A stretch of 64,000 nucleotides of DNA, taken from assembly GCA_003576685.1 (NCBI GenBank), contig QOZR01000013.1, positions 62,001 to 126,000 of the forward strand, written 5' to 3'. The notes below the pieces were generated by a model, which was given only the letters and a program-made list of their open reading frames with translations, did no database searches and was not told the origin of the DNA. Position 1 is the first letter of the stretch, and each line of letters begins with the position of its first letter. The translations under genes and the position numbers were made by a program. This document shows positions 6,631-14,982 of this stretch, piece after piece. The DNA is from Virgifigura deserti. Its GTDB lineage: Bacteria; Pseudomonadota; Alphaproteobacteria; Dongiales; Dongiaceae.

Positions 6631-8310
6631 ATGACCGCCATGCCCATTCACAAATACCGACCATTCCCGCCGATCGACCTGCCCGACCGGCGCTGGCCCG
6701 GCCGCGTGATCGAGACCGCGCCGATCTGGTGCAGCGTCGATCTGCGCGACGGCAATCAGGCGCTGATCGAGCCGATGGGGCCGGACCGCAAGCGGCAGAT
6801 GTTCGAGTTGCTGCTGCGCATGGGCTTCAAGGAGATCGAGGTCGGGTTCCCGAGCGCCTCGCAGACCGATTTCGACTTCGTCCGCAGCCTGATCGAGGAG
6901 GATCTGATCCCCGAGGACGTGACGATCCAGGTCCTGACCCAGGCGCGGGAAGAGCTGATCCGCCGGACCTTCGAGTCGATCCGCGGGGCGCGGCGCGCGA
7001 TCGTGCATCTCTACAACTCGACCTCGACCCTGCAGCGCCGGGTCGTGTTCGGGCTCGACCGGCCGGGCATCGTCGATATCGCCGTCAACGGTGCCAAGCT
7101 GGTGAAGGAATGCACCGGGGCGATGCCGGAGACGGAGATCGTGCTGCAATATTCGCCCGAGAGCTTCACCGGGACCGAACTCGACTTCGCCGTCGAGATC
7201 TGCGAGGCGGTGATGGAAGTCTGGCAACCGACGTCCGCGCGCAAGATGATCCTGAACCTGCCCTCGACGGTCGAGATGGCGACGCCCAACATCTTCGCCG
7301 ACCAGATCGAATGGTTCGGCCGCAACATCCGCGACCGCGACGCCATCGTCCTCAGCGTGCATCCGCATAACGACCGCGGCACCGGAGTCGCCGCGGCGGA
7401 GCTGGCGCTGATGGCCGGGGCGGACCGCATCGAGGGTACGCTGCTCGGCAATGGCGAGCGCACCGGCAATGTCGACGTCGTGACCCTGGCGCTCAACATG
7501 CTGACGCAGGGCGTCGATCCGGGCCTGCAGATTAACGACATCGACGAGATCGTCCAGGCGGTCGAGCATTGCAATCAGCTTCCGGTTCACCCGCGCCACC
7601 CCTATGCCGGCGAACTGGTCTTCACCGCCTTCTCCGGCTCGCACCAGGACGCGATCAAGAAGGGCTTGGTGGCGCAGGCGAAGAGCAATAGCGGGCTGTG
7701 GGAAGTGCCGTATTTGCCGATCGACCCCGCCGATCTCGGCCGGACCTACGAAGCGGTGATCCGCATCAACAGCCAGTCGGGCAAGGGCGGCGTCGCCTAT
7801 GTCCTCGAGCAGGGGCATGGGCTGCGCCTGCCGCGCCGGTTGCAGATCGAGTTCAGCCAGGTCGTGCAGCGCATCACCGACGAGACCGGCAAGGAACTGC
7901 GGCCGGGCGATATCTGGACGAGCTTCGAGCGGGAATATCTCGCCGAGGACCGGCCGCTCGCCTTCGTCGAGCATCTGACCATCCCCGATACCCATGCCGG
8001 GGAGATGCGGCGGTTGAAGGCTGTCATCCGTGACCAGGGCGTGGAGCGCACCATCGAGGGCAAGGGCAACGGCCCGATCGACGCCTTCATCGACGCGCTG
8101 CGCACCCATTGCGGCGAGACGATCCGGGTCATCGACTATGGCGAGCATGCGGTGGGCCAAGGCGCCTCGGCCACGGCCGTCGCCTATGTCGAGATCAAGA
8201 CGGATGACGGAAGGACGCTGTTCGGCGTCGGCATGAATCCGAACATCGTCTCCGCGTCGTTCAAGGCGATCGTCAGCGCAGTCAACCGGCTTCGCCGCGG
8301 ACGATCATGA
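6631..8310 (+). CDS. leuA: 2-isopropylmalate synthase
   Basis: Catalyses the first committed step of leucine synthesis: 2-ketoisovalerate plus acetyl-CoA gives 2-isopropylmalate. The 559-residue length and the N-terminal YRPFPPIDLPDRRWP place it in the longer LeuA2 class. Seen: the catalytic DLRDGNQAL at the start of the TIM barrel, metal-ligand HPHNDRGTG, the GNGERTGNVD loop, and a C-terminal regulatory domain (about 430-559) that normally binds leucine for feedback control. AAGGAA lies 9 bases before the ATG. Expression is probably set by the leader and hairpin immediately upstream. Confidence 0.96.
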   Translation: MTAMPIHKYRPFPPIDLPDRRWPGRVIETAPIWCSVDLRDGNQALIEPMGPDRKRQMFELLLRMGFKEIEVGFPSASQTDFDFVRSLIEEDLIPEDVTIQVLTQAREELIRRTFESIRGARRAIVHLYNSTSTLQRRVVFGLDRPGIVDIAVNGAKLVKECTGAMPETEIVLQYSPESFTGTELDFAVEICEAVMEVWQPTSARKMILNLPSTVEMATPNIFADQIEWFGRNIRDRDAIVLSVHPHNDRGTGVAAAELALMAGADRIEGTLLGNGERTGNVDVVTLALNMLTQGVDPGLQINDIDEIVQAVEHCNQLPVHPRHPYAGELVFTAFSGSHQDAIKKGLVAQAKSNSGLWEVPYLPIDPADLGRTYEAVIRINSQSGKGGVAYVLEQGHGLRLPRRLQIEFSQVVQRITDETGKELRPGDIWTSFEREYLAEDRPLAFVEHLTIPDTHAGEMRRLKAVIRDQGVERTIEGKGNGPIDAFIDALRTHCGETIRVIDYGEHAVGQGASATAVAYVEIKTDDGRTLFGVGMNPNIVSASFKAIVSAVNRLRRGRS

Positions 8311-8382
8311 TCGACGATCGATCCTGATGTCGGGTACGCTTTGGTGCTTTGACTCAGGAGCGTGACAGATCGAAAGCACCTT

Positions 8383-8407
8383 CTCCCTCTCCCCTTGTGG
8401 GAGAGAG
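8383..8407. repeat. Single copy of the CCCTCTCCCC-type palindrome
   Basis: CTCTCCC (8387-8393) and GGGAGAG (8399-8405) form a 7-base stem with loop CTTGT. It is the same core as the larger element at 33377-33510. Its right arm lies 7-10 bases before the GTG start of the GNAT gene and may double as a ribosome site. Confidence 0.65.
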
Positions 8408-8414
8408 CGGCCGA

Positions 8415-8879
8415 GTGGATGTGCCTTTTATCATCCGCCCGGCCCGCAGTGAAGAAGCGCAGGCCCTGACCGATCTTTCGCTGCGCTCGAAGGCGGTGTG
8501 GGGCTATGAGGCGAGCTTCATGGCCCGCTGCCGCGCCGTCATGACGCTGAAGGTCGCGGCGATCGAGGCGCAGCCGCATTATGTCGCCGAGGCTGACGGG
8601 AGACTGCTCGGCTTCTACGGGTTCGAGCCGGAGAAGGACGGAGTCGGCCTCGATTATCTGTTCGTCGCGCCGGAGGCGATCGGCCGGGGCGTGGGCCGGG
8701 CGCTCTGGGAGCATGCCGTCGCCACGGCCCGCCAGCTGGGCCATGCCACCTTGATTGTCGTCAGCGACCCGAACGCCGAGGGGTTCTATCGCCGCATGGG
8801 CGCGCGACCGGCCGGTGCGCAGCCCTCGGACCTGGAACCCGGCCGCTGGCTTCCGGTCTTGCGCTTTCCGCTCGGCTGA
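8415..8879 (+). CDS. GNAT family N-acetyltransferase
   Basis: Acetyl-CoA-dependent N-acetyltransferase of about 154 residues; substrate unknown. The fold is clear: FIIRPARSEEAQAL at the start, then a VAEADGRLLGFYGF strand pair, the acetyl-CoA-binding loop VAPEAIGRGVGRALW (a Q/RxxGxG/A variant), and FYRRMGARPAG near the end. No ATG fits; GTG at 8415 or 8421 is the likely start. An upstream TTG at 8349 would translate through the palindromic repeat and is unlikely. Confidence 0.85.
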   Translation: MDVPFIIRPARSEEAQALTDLSLRSKAVWGYEASFMARCRAVMTLKVAAIEAQPHYVAEADGRLLGFYGFEPEKDGVGLDYLFVAPEAIGRGVGRALWEHAVATARQLGHATLIVVSDPNAEGFYRRMGARPAGAQPSDLEPGRWLPVLRFPLG

Positions 8880-8939
8880 GCCAAGTAAGCCCTAGCTCTT
8901 TAAGCCTAGCCCTTCTGGCCCCCCAATCCGGAGTTCGTC

Positions 8940-10301
8940 ATGCCCACCGCCACGACCCCGTCCTCCCAAGCCGATGCGCTCGATCTCCTGAACGACCTGA
9001 TCGGCCGCGCGCGCAAGGCCGGGGCCGATGCCGCCGACGCCCTGCTGGTCGACTCGGCTTCGATGTCGCTGGCCCAGCGGCTGGGCCAGCCGGAGCGGCT
9101 GGAGCGGGCGGAGAGCCGGGATCTGGGACTGCGCGTGCTGATCGGCAGGCGGCAGGCGATGGTCTCCTCGACCGACACCGCGCCCGCCATGCTCGCCGAA
9201 CTGGTCGACCGTGCCGTCGCGATGGCGAAGAGCGTGCCCGAGGATCCCTATTGCGGCCTCGCCGACCCGGACCAGCTCGCGACCGAGCATCCCGAGATCG
9301 AACTCTGCGATCCGGAAGAACCGGCGCCCGACATGCTCGTGGAGCGCGCCCGCGCGGCGGAGGAGTCGGCCCGCGCCGTCGAGGGCGTGACCAATTCCGA
9401 AGGCGCCGAGGCGGGATGGGCGCGCTCGGCCGTGTCGCTCGCCGCGTCGAACGGGTTCACCGGCAGCTATGCCGTGTCGCGCCACAGCGTCAGCGTCTCC
9501 GTCCTGGCGGGCGAGGGCACGCAGATGGAGCGCGACTACGACTACTCCTCGACCGTGTTCGGCAGCGACCTGGAGGACCCGGCCACCGTCGGGCGGCGCG
9601 CCGGCGAGCGAGCGGTGAAGCGGCTCAAGCCGCGCAGAGCAGCGACGGCGCGGTTGCCGGTGGTCTTCGACCCGCGGGTTTCGAACAGCTTGGTCGGCCA
9701 TCTGGCGTCGGCGATCAACGGCACGGCGATCGCCCGCGGCACCAGCTTCCTGAAGGACAAGATGGGGCAGCGCGTCCTGCCGATCGGCGTCACCATCACC
9801 GACGATCCGCACCGCCAACGCGGCCTGCGCTCCAAGCCCTTCGATGGCGAGGGCGTCGCAAACCGGCGGCGCGCCATTGTCGAGGACGGCGTGCTCGCGA
9901 GCTGGATCCTCGATCTGCGCGCGGCCCGGCAGCTTGGCCTCACCAGCACGGGCCATGCCTCGCGCGGCACCTCATCCCCGCCCTCGCCCTCCACGACCAA
10001 CCTCTATCTGTCGGCGGGAGAGCTGTCGCCGGAGGAGCTGATCGCCGGCATCCCGAACGGCTTCTACGTCACCGAGTTGATCGGCTTTGGCGTCAATGGC
10101 GTCACCGGCGACTACAGCCGCGGCGCCAGCGGCTTCTGGATCGAGCAGGGCGCGCTGGCCTATCCCGTCTCTGAGATCACGATCGCCGGCAATCTCAAGG
10201 ACATGTTCCTGAATCTGACGCCCGCCAGCGATCTCGTCTTCCGCTACGGCACCGACGCGCCGACGATCCGCGTCGACGGCATGACCATCGCGGGAACGTG
10301 A
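8940..10301 (+). CDS. pmbA: PmbA/TldE family protein (TldD-TldE protease partner)
   Basis: A 453-residue subunit of the TldD/TldE metalloprotease, which processes small peptides such as microcin B17 and CcdA in E. coli. Seen: N-terminal LGLRVLIGRRQAMVSSTDTA, central PVVFDPRVSNSLVGHL, and the C-terminal TSTGHASRG and GVNGVTGDYSRGASGFWIE. There is no HExxxH metal motif, as expected for TldE rather than TldD, and no tldD gene is present in the window. It stands alone, 60 bases after the GNAT gene. Confidence 0.92.
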   Translation: MPTATTPSSQADALDLLNDLIGRARKAGADAADALLVDSASMSLAQRLGQPERLERAESRDLGLRVLIGRRQAMVSSTDTAPAMLAELVDRAVAMAKSVPEDPYCGLADPDQLATEHPEIELCDPEEPAPDMLVERARAAEESARAVEGVTNSEGAEAGWARSAVSLAASNGFTGSYAVSRHSVSVSVLAGEGTQMERDYDYSSTVFGSDLEDPATVGRRAGERAVKRLKPRRAATARLPVVFDPRVSNSLVGHLASAINGTAIARGTSFLKDKMGQRVLPIGVTITDDPHRQRGLRSKPFDGEGVANRRRAIVEDGVLASWILDLRAARQLGLTSTGHASRGTSSPPSPSTTNLYLSAGELSPEELIAGIPNGFYVTELIGFGVNGVTGDYSRGASGFWIEQGALAYPVSEITIAGNLKDMFLNLTPASDLVFRYGTDAPTIRVDGMTIAGT

Positions 10302-10317
10302 AGAACATCGTCGTCCG

Positions 10318-10340
10318 TAGGGGGCGGTTTCAAACGGGCC
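10318..10340. repeat. Half-palindrome with GGTTTCAAAC core, left copy
   Basis: TAGGGGGCGGTTTCAAAC followed by GGGCC. It matches the left half of a palindrome whose right half appears at 12473-12492, on the other side of the tonB and lipoprotein pair. Confidence 0.5.
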
Positions 10341-10402
10341 ATTAAGCCAATCTGTGGAAGCGACTGCCGATCTACAGGTCGGCAGCGATGAAAATCGCGT
10401 AT

Positions 10403-11434
10403 TCAGAAGAATTTCTGGAAGAACGTCAGCGAGAACCGAATCGGCATCACCACCTGTCGCACCTTCTCTTTATAGATCGGCGGGAAGGGTGGCACCGGGG
10501 ACGCCTCGCGCACCAATTTCATGGCGGCGGCGTCCAGCGCTGGAAAGCCTGAGCTGCGCCGGATCCCGACGCTGAGCACCGTGCCATCACGAGCGAGCGC
10601 AAAGGATAGGATAACCGTTCCCTCTTCCTTCCGTTCCTTCGCGGCCTCGGGGTACGCCTCGTCCTTGAATTGATTCAGCCAGCGGCGCAGGCGCTCGAGA
10701 TAGTCGTCGCCGGATCCGTTCCGTCCGGCGCCGCCCGCCTCGCTGTCCGCTCGTCCAGTCGTGAGAGCGAGTTTACGCGTCTCCTTGTCGCTGACAGGCG
10801 CCGTTCTCGTCGACGACGCGGTGGTGGTCCGTGTGGGTTCCGCCGGTGGGACCGGCGCGATCAGCGCGGTCACATTGGAAAGCCGACGCTCGCTCTGCTC
10901 GGTCAGACGCGGGGCTGAAGATCGCGGTGGCTCGGGCTTGCGCTCTGGTAGCGGCCACGGCGGCTCGACAGCCGGCGGGAGCGCGGGCTGGTCGATGACG
11001 GTGGGCGGTGTCAGTTCTTGCTTCACCTCTCGACCGGCGCCGGATGGCGATGCCGCTGCGCTCGGTGCGGCCGCCGAATCGCTCACAGCGGCCGGTTCCG
11101 GCGGGCCGGGCGAGACGGTCGATTCGGTGACATCCGCCTGGGAACCGCCCGCGCCGACGGGGCCGGTCGGCGCCTTGGCCCCACCGATGCCAACCAGGCC
11201 AACCGGGATCGCCAGTAGCGGCTCGGAACTTCTCTCTTCGATTGGCAGCCGATTCAGGGCACCGAGGACGGCCAAGTGGAATAGGAGGGAAGCGGCGATG
11301 GACCGCCACCATGTCGAGCGGTCTTTCGCGCCCGGCACTGCTCTCTCGATAGCCGCCGGAGCGCGTATATTGCCGACCTCTTGCCGCACATCCGCGCGGG
11401 CATCGCGGCGGTCCAGAGGAAGCGCGTTGCGCAT
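10403..11434 (-). CDS. tonB: TonB family energy-transducing protein
   Basis: Transfers inner-membrane proton-motive energy to outer-membrane receptors. About 343 residues: one N-terminal membrane helix (WWRSIAASLLFHLAVLGAL), a long Pro/Ala/Glu-rich spacer, and a C-terminal TonB domain starting near LRRWLNQFKDEAYPEAAKER. The domain contains GTVILSFALARDGTVLSVGI and the SGFPALDAAAMKLVREASP motif. I prefer the ATG at 11434, which has AAGGGGG 5 bases upstream; an ATG 15 bases earlier at 11449 is possible. No exbB or exbD is nearby. It diverges from a lipoprotein gene. Confidence 0.88.
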   Translation of the reverse strand: MRNALPLDRRDARADVRQEVGNIRAPAAIERAVPGAKDRSTWWRSIAASLLFHLAVLGALNRLPIEERSSEPLLAIPVGLVGIGGAKAPTGPVGAGGSQADVTESTVSPGPPEPAAVSDSAAAPSAAASPSGAGREVKQELTPPTVIDQPALPPAVEPPWPLPERKPEPPRSSAPRLTEQSERRLSNVTALIAPVPPAEPTRTTTASSTRTAPVSDKETRKLALTTGRADSEAGGAGRNGSGDDYLERLRRWLNQFKDEAYPEAAKERKEEGTVILSFALARDGTVLSVGIRRSSGFPALDAAAMKLVREASPVPPFPPIYKEKVRQVVMPIRFSLTFFQKFF

Positions 11435-11633
11435 GGCAGCCCCCTTCATGGGGTTGCCCCGCGTCCTCCTGCCGCCGGGCCATTCTGGCCGGAGACGTGC
11501 CGAGAGTCGAACCGATCTTGCGATCCTGTCGCCCGAACCGTTAGCATTCCCGAACGAATCGACGGCGTCTCACAAGCAATCGCGCCCCCGGCGCCAAGCC
11601 GGGCATATCGGCGCACTTTCCAGGGGGCGTTCC

Positions 11634-12449
11634 GTGGCTTGGATCGGTACCGTCGGCTACCTCCTTGCGGCCAGCATCCTGCTCACGGCCTGCGGGTCGA
11701 TTGAGCGGGCCTCGATCGATGGCGGGCCGGCGGGTACCGGCCCGCTGACCTTCGGGCTGGAGATCGACAAGGAGATCGCTTACGCGGAGCGCGAGACCCG
11801 ACTGCGGATCGAGATCGATCCACCCAAGGCGAGCAAGCTTCCGGCGGCCGAGGCCGAGTATACGAGCCTGGATCCGAACACGTTGCTGACTGCATGGGAT
11901 ACACCGTCGACCCGCTTCTACGAAGTCGGTCCATTGCTAGCGCCGGGCTTACCGCCAGGCACCCAGGTCTGGAGCAGCTGGGAGGTTCGCTTTGCTGACC
12001 GGACGGAAACGGTGACGATGCAGGGAGCGGTCGGCGACGATATAGCTATCACCGGGCTCTGGCTACTCGATGCGGATGGCGACGCGCTGTCAGTTTACCC
12101 CAACGCGACCACAGATTCTGCTCTCGACGGCGTGCCGATTGTCCGGTCGGGCGAGTCGTTTCTGTTGCGGGTGGATATTCGGAACAACTCCTTCCGCGAC
12201 GTACCGGGGCCGGTCACCGTCGAGTTGCGTTTCAAGGGACCGGTATCGGCGAATTTCGATCGCCCGGAACCCTTGAAGCTGATGGCGAGCGCAACCGAGA
12301 CAGTTCTGTTCGAGAACGTCGTCTTGGATCTGAACTTGGGCGTCTCCGGCGAAACGGCGGTCGGCGTGACGGCTGCTGTCGCTCACCGCAGAGAGGACCA
12401 TGCCCCGCAGAACAATGCCTTATCGTCAACGCTGATCCTGCGGCCGTAG
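11634..12449 (+). CDS. Uncharacterised lipoprotein
   Basis: A 271-residue secreted lipoprotein of unknown function. From the GTG at 11634, with AGGGGG 7 bases before it, the first residues form a signal helix ending in the lipobox LTAC, so Cys at about residue 20 would be lipidated. The mature part is beta-rich. Near the C terminus, SFLLRVDIRNNSFRDVPG and VTVELRFKGPVS resemble CARDB-type immunoglobulin-like domains. It diverges from tonB with 199 bases between the two starts, so they may be co-regulated. The longer frame upstream is antisense to tonB and is not used. Confidence 0.75.
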   Translation: MAWIGTVGYLLAASILLTACGSIERASIDGGPAGTGPLTFGLEIDKEIAYAERETRLRIEIDPPKASKLPAAEAEYTSLDPNTLLTAWDTPSTRFYEVGPLLAPGLPPGTQVWSSWEVRFADRTETVTMQGAVGDDIAITGLWLLDADGDALSVYPNATTDSALDGVPIVRSGESFLLRVDIRNNSFRDVPGPVTVELRFKGPVSANFDRPEPLKLMASATETVLFENVVLDLNLGVSGETAVGVTAAVAHRREDHAPQNNALSSTLILRP

Positions 12450-12472
12450 CCGCAAATTGGCTGAATAGCCCT

Positions 12473-12492
12473 GGTTTCAAACCCGCCCCTAA
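12473..12492. repeat. Half-palindrome with GGTTTCAAAC core, right copy
   Basis: GGTTTCAAACCCGCCCCTAA, the right half of the same palindrome seen at 10318-10340. Together the two would make an element of the form TAGGGGCGGG-TTTCAAAC-CCGCCCCTA. Confidence 0.5.
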
Positions 12493-12563
12493 ACTGTCAG
12501 ATTGACGAAGTCCTGCGGCTGCCCTCTTCTAATCCTCCGGGATAATCCACAGGGAGCTTGGCC

Positions 12564-13844
12564 ATGCCGCCGGACACGACGCCACCCGCCCGCTCGGCCC
12601 CGTCCATTACCGTGGCCCGCAGAAGCTCCGGGGCAAGCCTGACCAACAGCGAAGCGGGAATCGATATGCGCGCCTTGCGCGCCTATCGCCTGCAACGGCT
12701 GCGGAACGAGCTGAAGGCGCGCGATCTTGCCGGCTGCGTGCTGTACGACCCGATCAATGTCCGCTACGCCACCGGCAGCCGCAACATGGCGGTGTGGACG
12801 TTGCACAATCCGGCCCGCTACTGCTTCGTCGCGACCGAAGGGCCGGTCATCCTATTCGACTTCCACAATTGCGAGTTCCTGTCGGAGGGGTTGGAGACGA
12901 TCGACGAGGTACGACCGGCGACCTCCTGGTTCTATTTCGGCGCGGGGCCGCGGGTCGAGGAGCGCGCAAAGCGCTGGGCCGACGAGATCGCCGACCTCCT
13001 GCTTACCCATGGCAGCGGCAACCGGCGCTTGGCGCTCGACCATTGCGATCCGGCGGGCGCCACGATACTCGCGGCGCATGGAATCGAGATCCAGGACGCC
13101 CAGGCGCCGATCGAGATGGCGCGGCGGATCAAGTCGGCCGAGGAAATCGCCTGCATGAATGCCGCGGTCGCCGTGTGCGAAACCGGCATGGCCCGGATGC
13201 GCGAGGCACTGCGGCCCGGCATGACGGAGAACGAGCTGTGGTCGATCCTGCATCAGACCAATATCGCCATGGGCGGCGAATGGATCGAGACGCGCCTGCT
13301 CAGTTCGGGCGGGCGGACCAATCCCTGGTTCCAGGAATGCGGCGACCGTATCATCCGGGCCGGCGAGCTGGTCAGCTTCGACAGCGACCTGATCGGCCCG
13401 TTCGGCTATTGCGCCGACATTTCGCGCACCTATTTCTGCGGCCCCGGCAAGCCGAGCACCGAGCAGCGGCGGCTCTACCGCCTGGCCTGGGAACAGATCC
13501 ACCACAATATCGACCTGCTCGAGCCGGGCTTGTCCTTCCGCGCCTTCGCGGAGCGGTCCTGGACGCTGCCGGCGTCCTGTGCCGCCAACCGCTATTCGGT
13601 CGTCGCGCACGGGGTCGGGCTGTGCGACGAATATCCGCACTGCGCCTACCTGCAGGATTTCGAGCGGGGCGGCTATGACGGCCTGTTCGAGGCAGGCATG
13701 ACCGTCTGCATCGAGAGCTATATCGGCGAGGTCGGCGGCGACGAAGGCGTGAAGCTCGAACAGCAGGTCCTGATCACCGAAACCGGGATCGAGCTGCTGT
13801 CGACCTTCCCGTTCGAGGAGGAACTCCTGGCGCGCGAGATCTAG
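12564..13844 (+). CDS. dddP: M24-fold enzyme, candidate DMSP lyase DddP
   Basis: DddP cleaves dimethylsulfoniopropionate to dimethyl sulfide and acrylate in the cytoplasm using an iron-type metal site on a creatinase/aminopeptidase P fold. This 426-residue protein has DPINVRYATGSRNM in the N domain and GGEWIETRLLSSGGRTNPWF in the C domain. The metal ligands would be D273, D275, D285, H349, E384 and E399, and the catalytic pair Y344 and D355 in HGVGLCDEYP. All are spaced as I recall them in the Ruegeria DddP structure, at a constant offset of 22. AGGGAG precedes the ATG. A generic Xaa-Pro-aminopeptidase-like activity is the alternative; no acrylate genes are adjacent. Confidence 0.7.
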   Translation: MPPDTTPPARSAPSITVARRSSGASLTNSEAGIDMRALRAYRLQRLRNELKARDLAGCVLYDPINVRYATGSRNMAVWTLHNPARYCFVATEGPVILFDFHNCEFLSEGLETIDEVRPATSWFYFGAGPRVEERAKRWADEIADLLLTHGSGNRRLALDHCDPAGATILAAHGIEIQDAQAPIEMARRIKSAEEIACMNAAVAVCETGMARMREALRPGMTENELWSILHQTNIAMGGEWIETRLLSSGGRTNPWFQECGDRIIRAGELVSFDSDLIGPFGYCADISRTYFCGPGKPSTEQRRLYRLAWEQIHHNIDLLEPGLSFRAFAERSWTLPASCAANRYSVVAHGVGLCDEYPHCAYLQDFERGGYDGLFEAGMTVCIESYIGEVGGDEGVKLEQQVLITETGIELLSTFPFEEELLAREI

Positions 13845-13855
13845 GAAGACACCCC

Positions 13856-14809
13856 CTACCGTTCCGCGTCGACCGGCATAACCAGAGTGAGGTGGCGCGG
13901 TGACAGCTCGATCGCGACCGGCAGACGGGCGATGATGTCGCCGTCGCCCTGGACCGGATCGCCCTCCGGCCCGGTGATGATGATCCGCTTGCCCTGAATG
14001 ATCCGGTAATCCGGCAATCTGTGCAGACGCCCGAGCGCGAGCGCAACCGCGTAACGGATCGCGTTCCACCGGCCACTCTTCAGGAACAGGCAGACCTGGA
14101 AGTCGGGCGCGTCGAGCCGAGCCAGCGGAGCGCAGATGAAGCGCCCACCATAAAAGTGGCATTTGGCGACGATCACGGATGCGGCATCGAAGTGGATGTC
14201 GTCGATCGTGACCGCGTAGCGATGGAAGGGGAAGCGGCGAAGCTGGCGCAGCGTCTCGACCAGATAGGCGCCCTTGCCGATCAGCCGTTTCAGGCGAAGG
14301 CTCACACCGGCCACCACATGCGCGTCGAACCCGACACCGGCCATCATGGTGAAGTAGCGGCCGTTCGCCCGGCCGACGGCGACCGGCAGGGCCGGTCCGG
14401 CGGCGATGCCGTCCGCGACCGCCGAAGGCTTCGGATCGAGCCCGATCTCGGCCGCCAGGACATTCGCCGTACCGAGCGGCAGGATGGCCAACGGCGGAGG
14501 CGGGACATCACCGGCCGCCGTCGCGAGGCCATTCACCACCTCGTTGATCGTGCCGTCGCCCCCGGCCGCGACGATCACGTCGTAGGAGCCGCCGGCGCCG
14601 TCCGCCATGCGGGCGAGGGACTCGGCATCGCCCGGCGCCGTCGTCTCGCGAACCGTGATCCGGCAGCCCTGCCGCCGCAGCCGATCCAGCACCGCCTGCA
14701 GCCGCCGCCGACGGCGCCAGCCCGCCTTGGGGTTGAAGATGACGAGGAGGCGGTGACGCTCGGCCAAACCGCCAATCTCTGCAACCCGTTCGGAAATCAC
14801 AGTTGTCAC
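13856..14809 (-). CDS. Diacylglycerol kinase family lipid kinase
   Basis: A 317-residue YegS/LCB5-type kinase, expected to phosphorylate diacylglycerol or a related lipid using ATP. Seen: LLVIFNPKAGWRRRR at the start, the nucleotide loop AAGGDGTINEVVNGL near residue 80, LPLGTANVLAAEIGL, and a C-terminal beta domain with GDPVQGDGDIIARLP. The divergent neighbours are a plcP-like phospholipase and a glycosyltransferase. That suggests it may recycle the diacylglycerol released when phospholipids are split, or remove excess. Exact substrate not readable. Confidence 0.85.
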   Translation of the reverse strand: MTTVISERVAEIGGLAERHRLLVIFNPKAGWRRRRRLQAVLDRLRRQGCRITVRETTAPGDAESLARMADGAGGSYDVIVAAGGDGTINEVVNGLATAAGDVPPPPLAILPLGTANVLAAEIGLDPKPSAVADGIAAGPALPVAVGRANGRYFTMMAGVGFDAHVVAGVSLRLKRLIGKGAYLVETLRQLRRFPFHRYAVTIDDIHFDAASVIVAKCHFYGGRFICAPLARLDAPDFQVCLFLKSGRWNAIRYAVALALGRLHRLPDYRIIQGKRIIITGPEGDPVQGDGDIIARLPVAIELSPRHLTLVMPVDAER

Positions 14810-14844
14810 GAAACACTGCCTTTCTTAATACAGCAGATACACTT

Positions 14845-14873
14845 GTTGCATTTACATTGCAGTTTTATGAAGG
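14845..14873 (-). promoter_or_regulatory. Three heptamers phased at 11 bases, weak Pho-box-like
   Basis: On the minus strand the order is CCTTCAT-AAAA-CTGCAAT-GTAA-ATGCAAC, three 7-mers separated by 4-base AT-rich spacers, ending about 36 bases before the lipid-kinase start. The layout is that of a PhoB box (consensus CTGTCAT), but the matches are only 5, 5 and 3 of 7. Confidence 0.3.
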
Positions 14874-14892
14874 GACCTTGAAGTTTCACCCC

Positions 14893-14928
14893 ATCACACC
14901 TTCATCTACACTTTCTTTCTTGTGTGAT
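14893..14928. promoter_or_regulatory. Spaced dyad ATCACAC / GTGTGAT in an AT-rich divergent promoter region
   Basis: Perfect 7-base arms at 14893-14899 and 14922-14928, 22 bases apart, in an AT-rich gap between the divergent lipid kinase and plcP-like genes. The drop in GC against the surroundings marks the gap as the promoter region. The binding protein is unknown. Confidence 0.35.
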
Positions 14929-14982
14929 CATCAAATATTGCTATCAGTTTCATCGCCTCGTCCGTCATTGGGTGGAGTGCTG

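Noticed and set aside
6538..8160. Minus-strand open frame of 540 codons
   Set aside because: Antisense to leuA, with Arg/Asp/His-rich shadow composition.
10761..11633. Upstream extension of the lipoprotein frame
   Set aside because: It is antisense to tonB, while a GTG with a good ribosome site and a signal peptide begins at 11634.
12564..13844. Plain Xaa-Pro aminopeptidase
   Set aside because: The DddP-type active-site residues and spacing are all present, so the generic name would hide the likely specificity.
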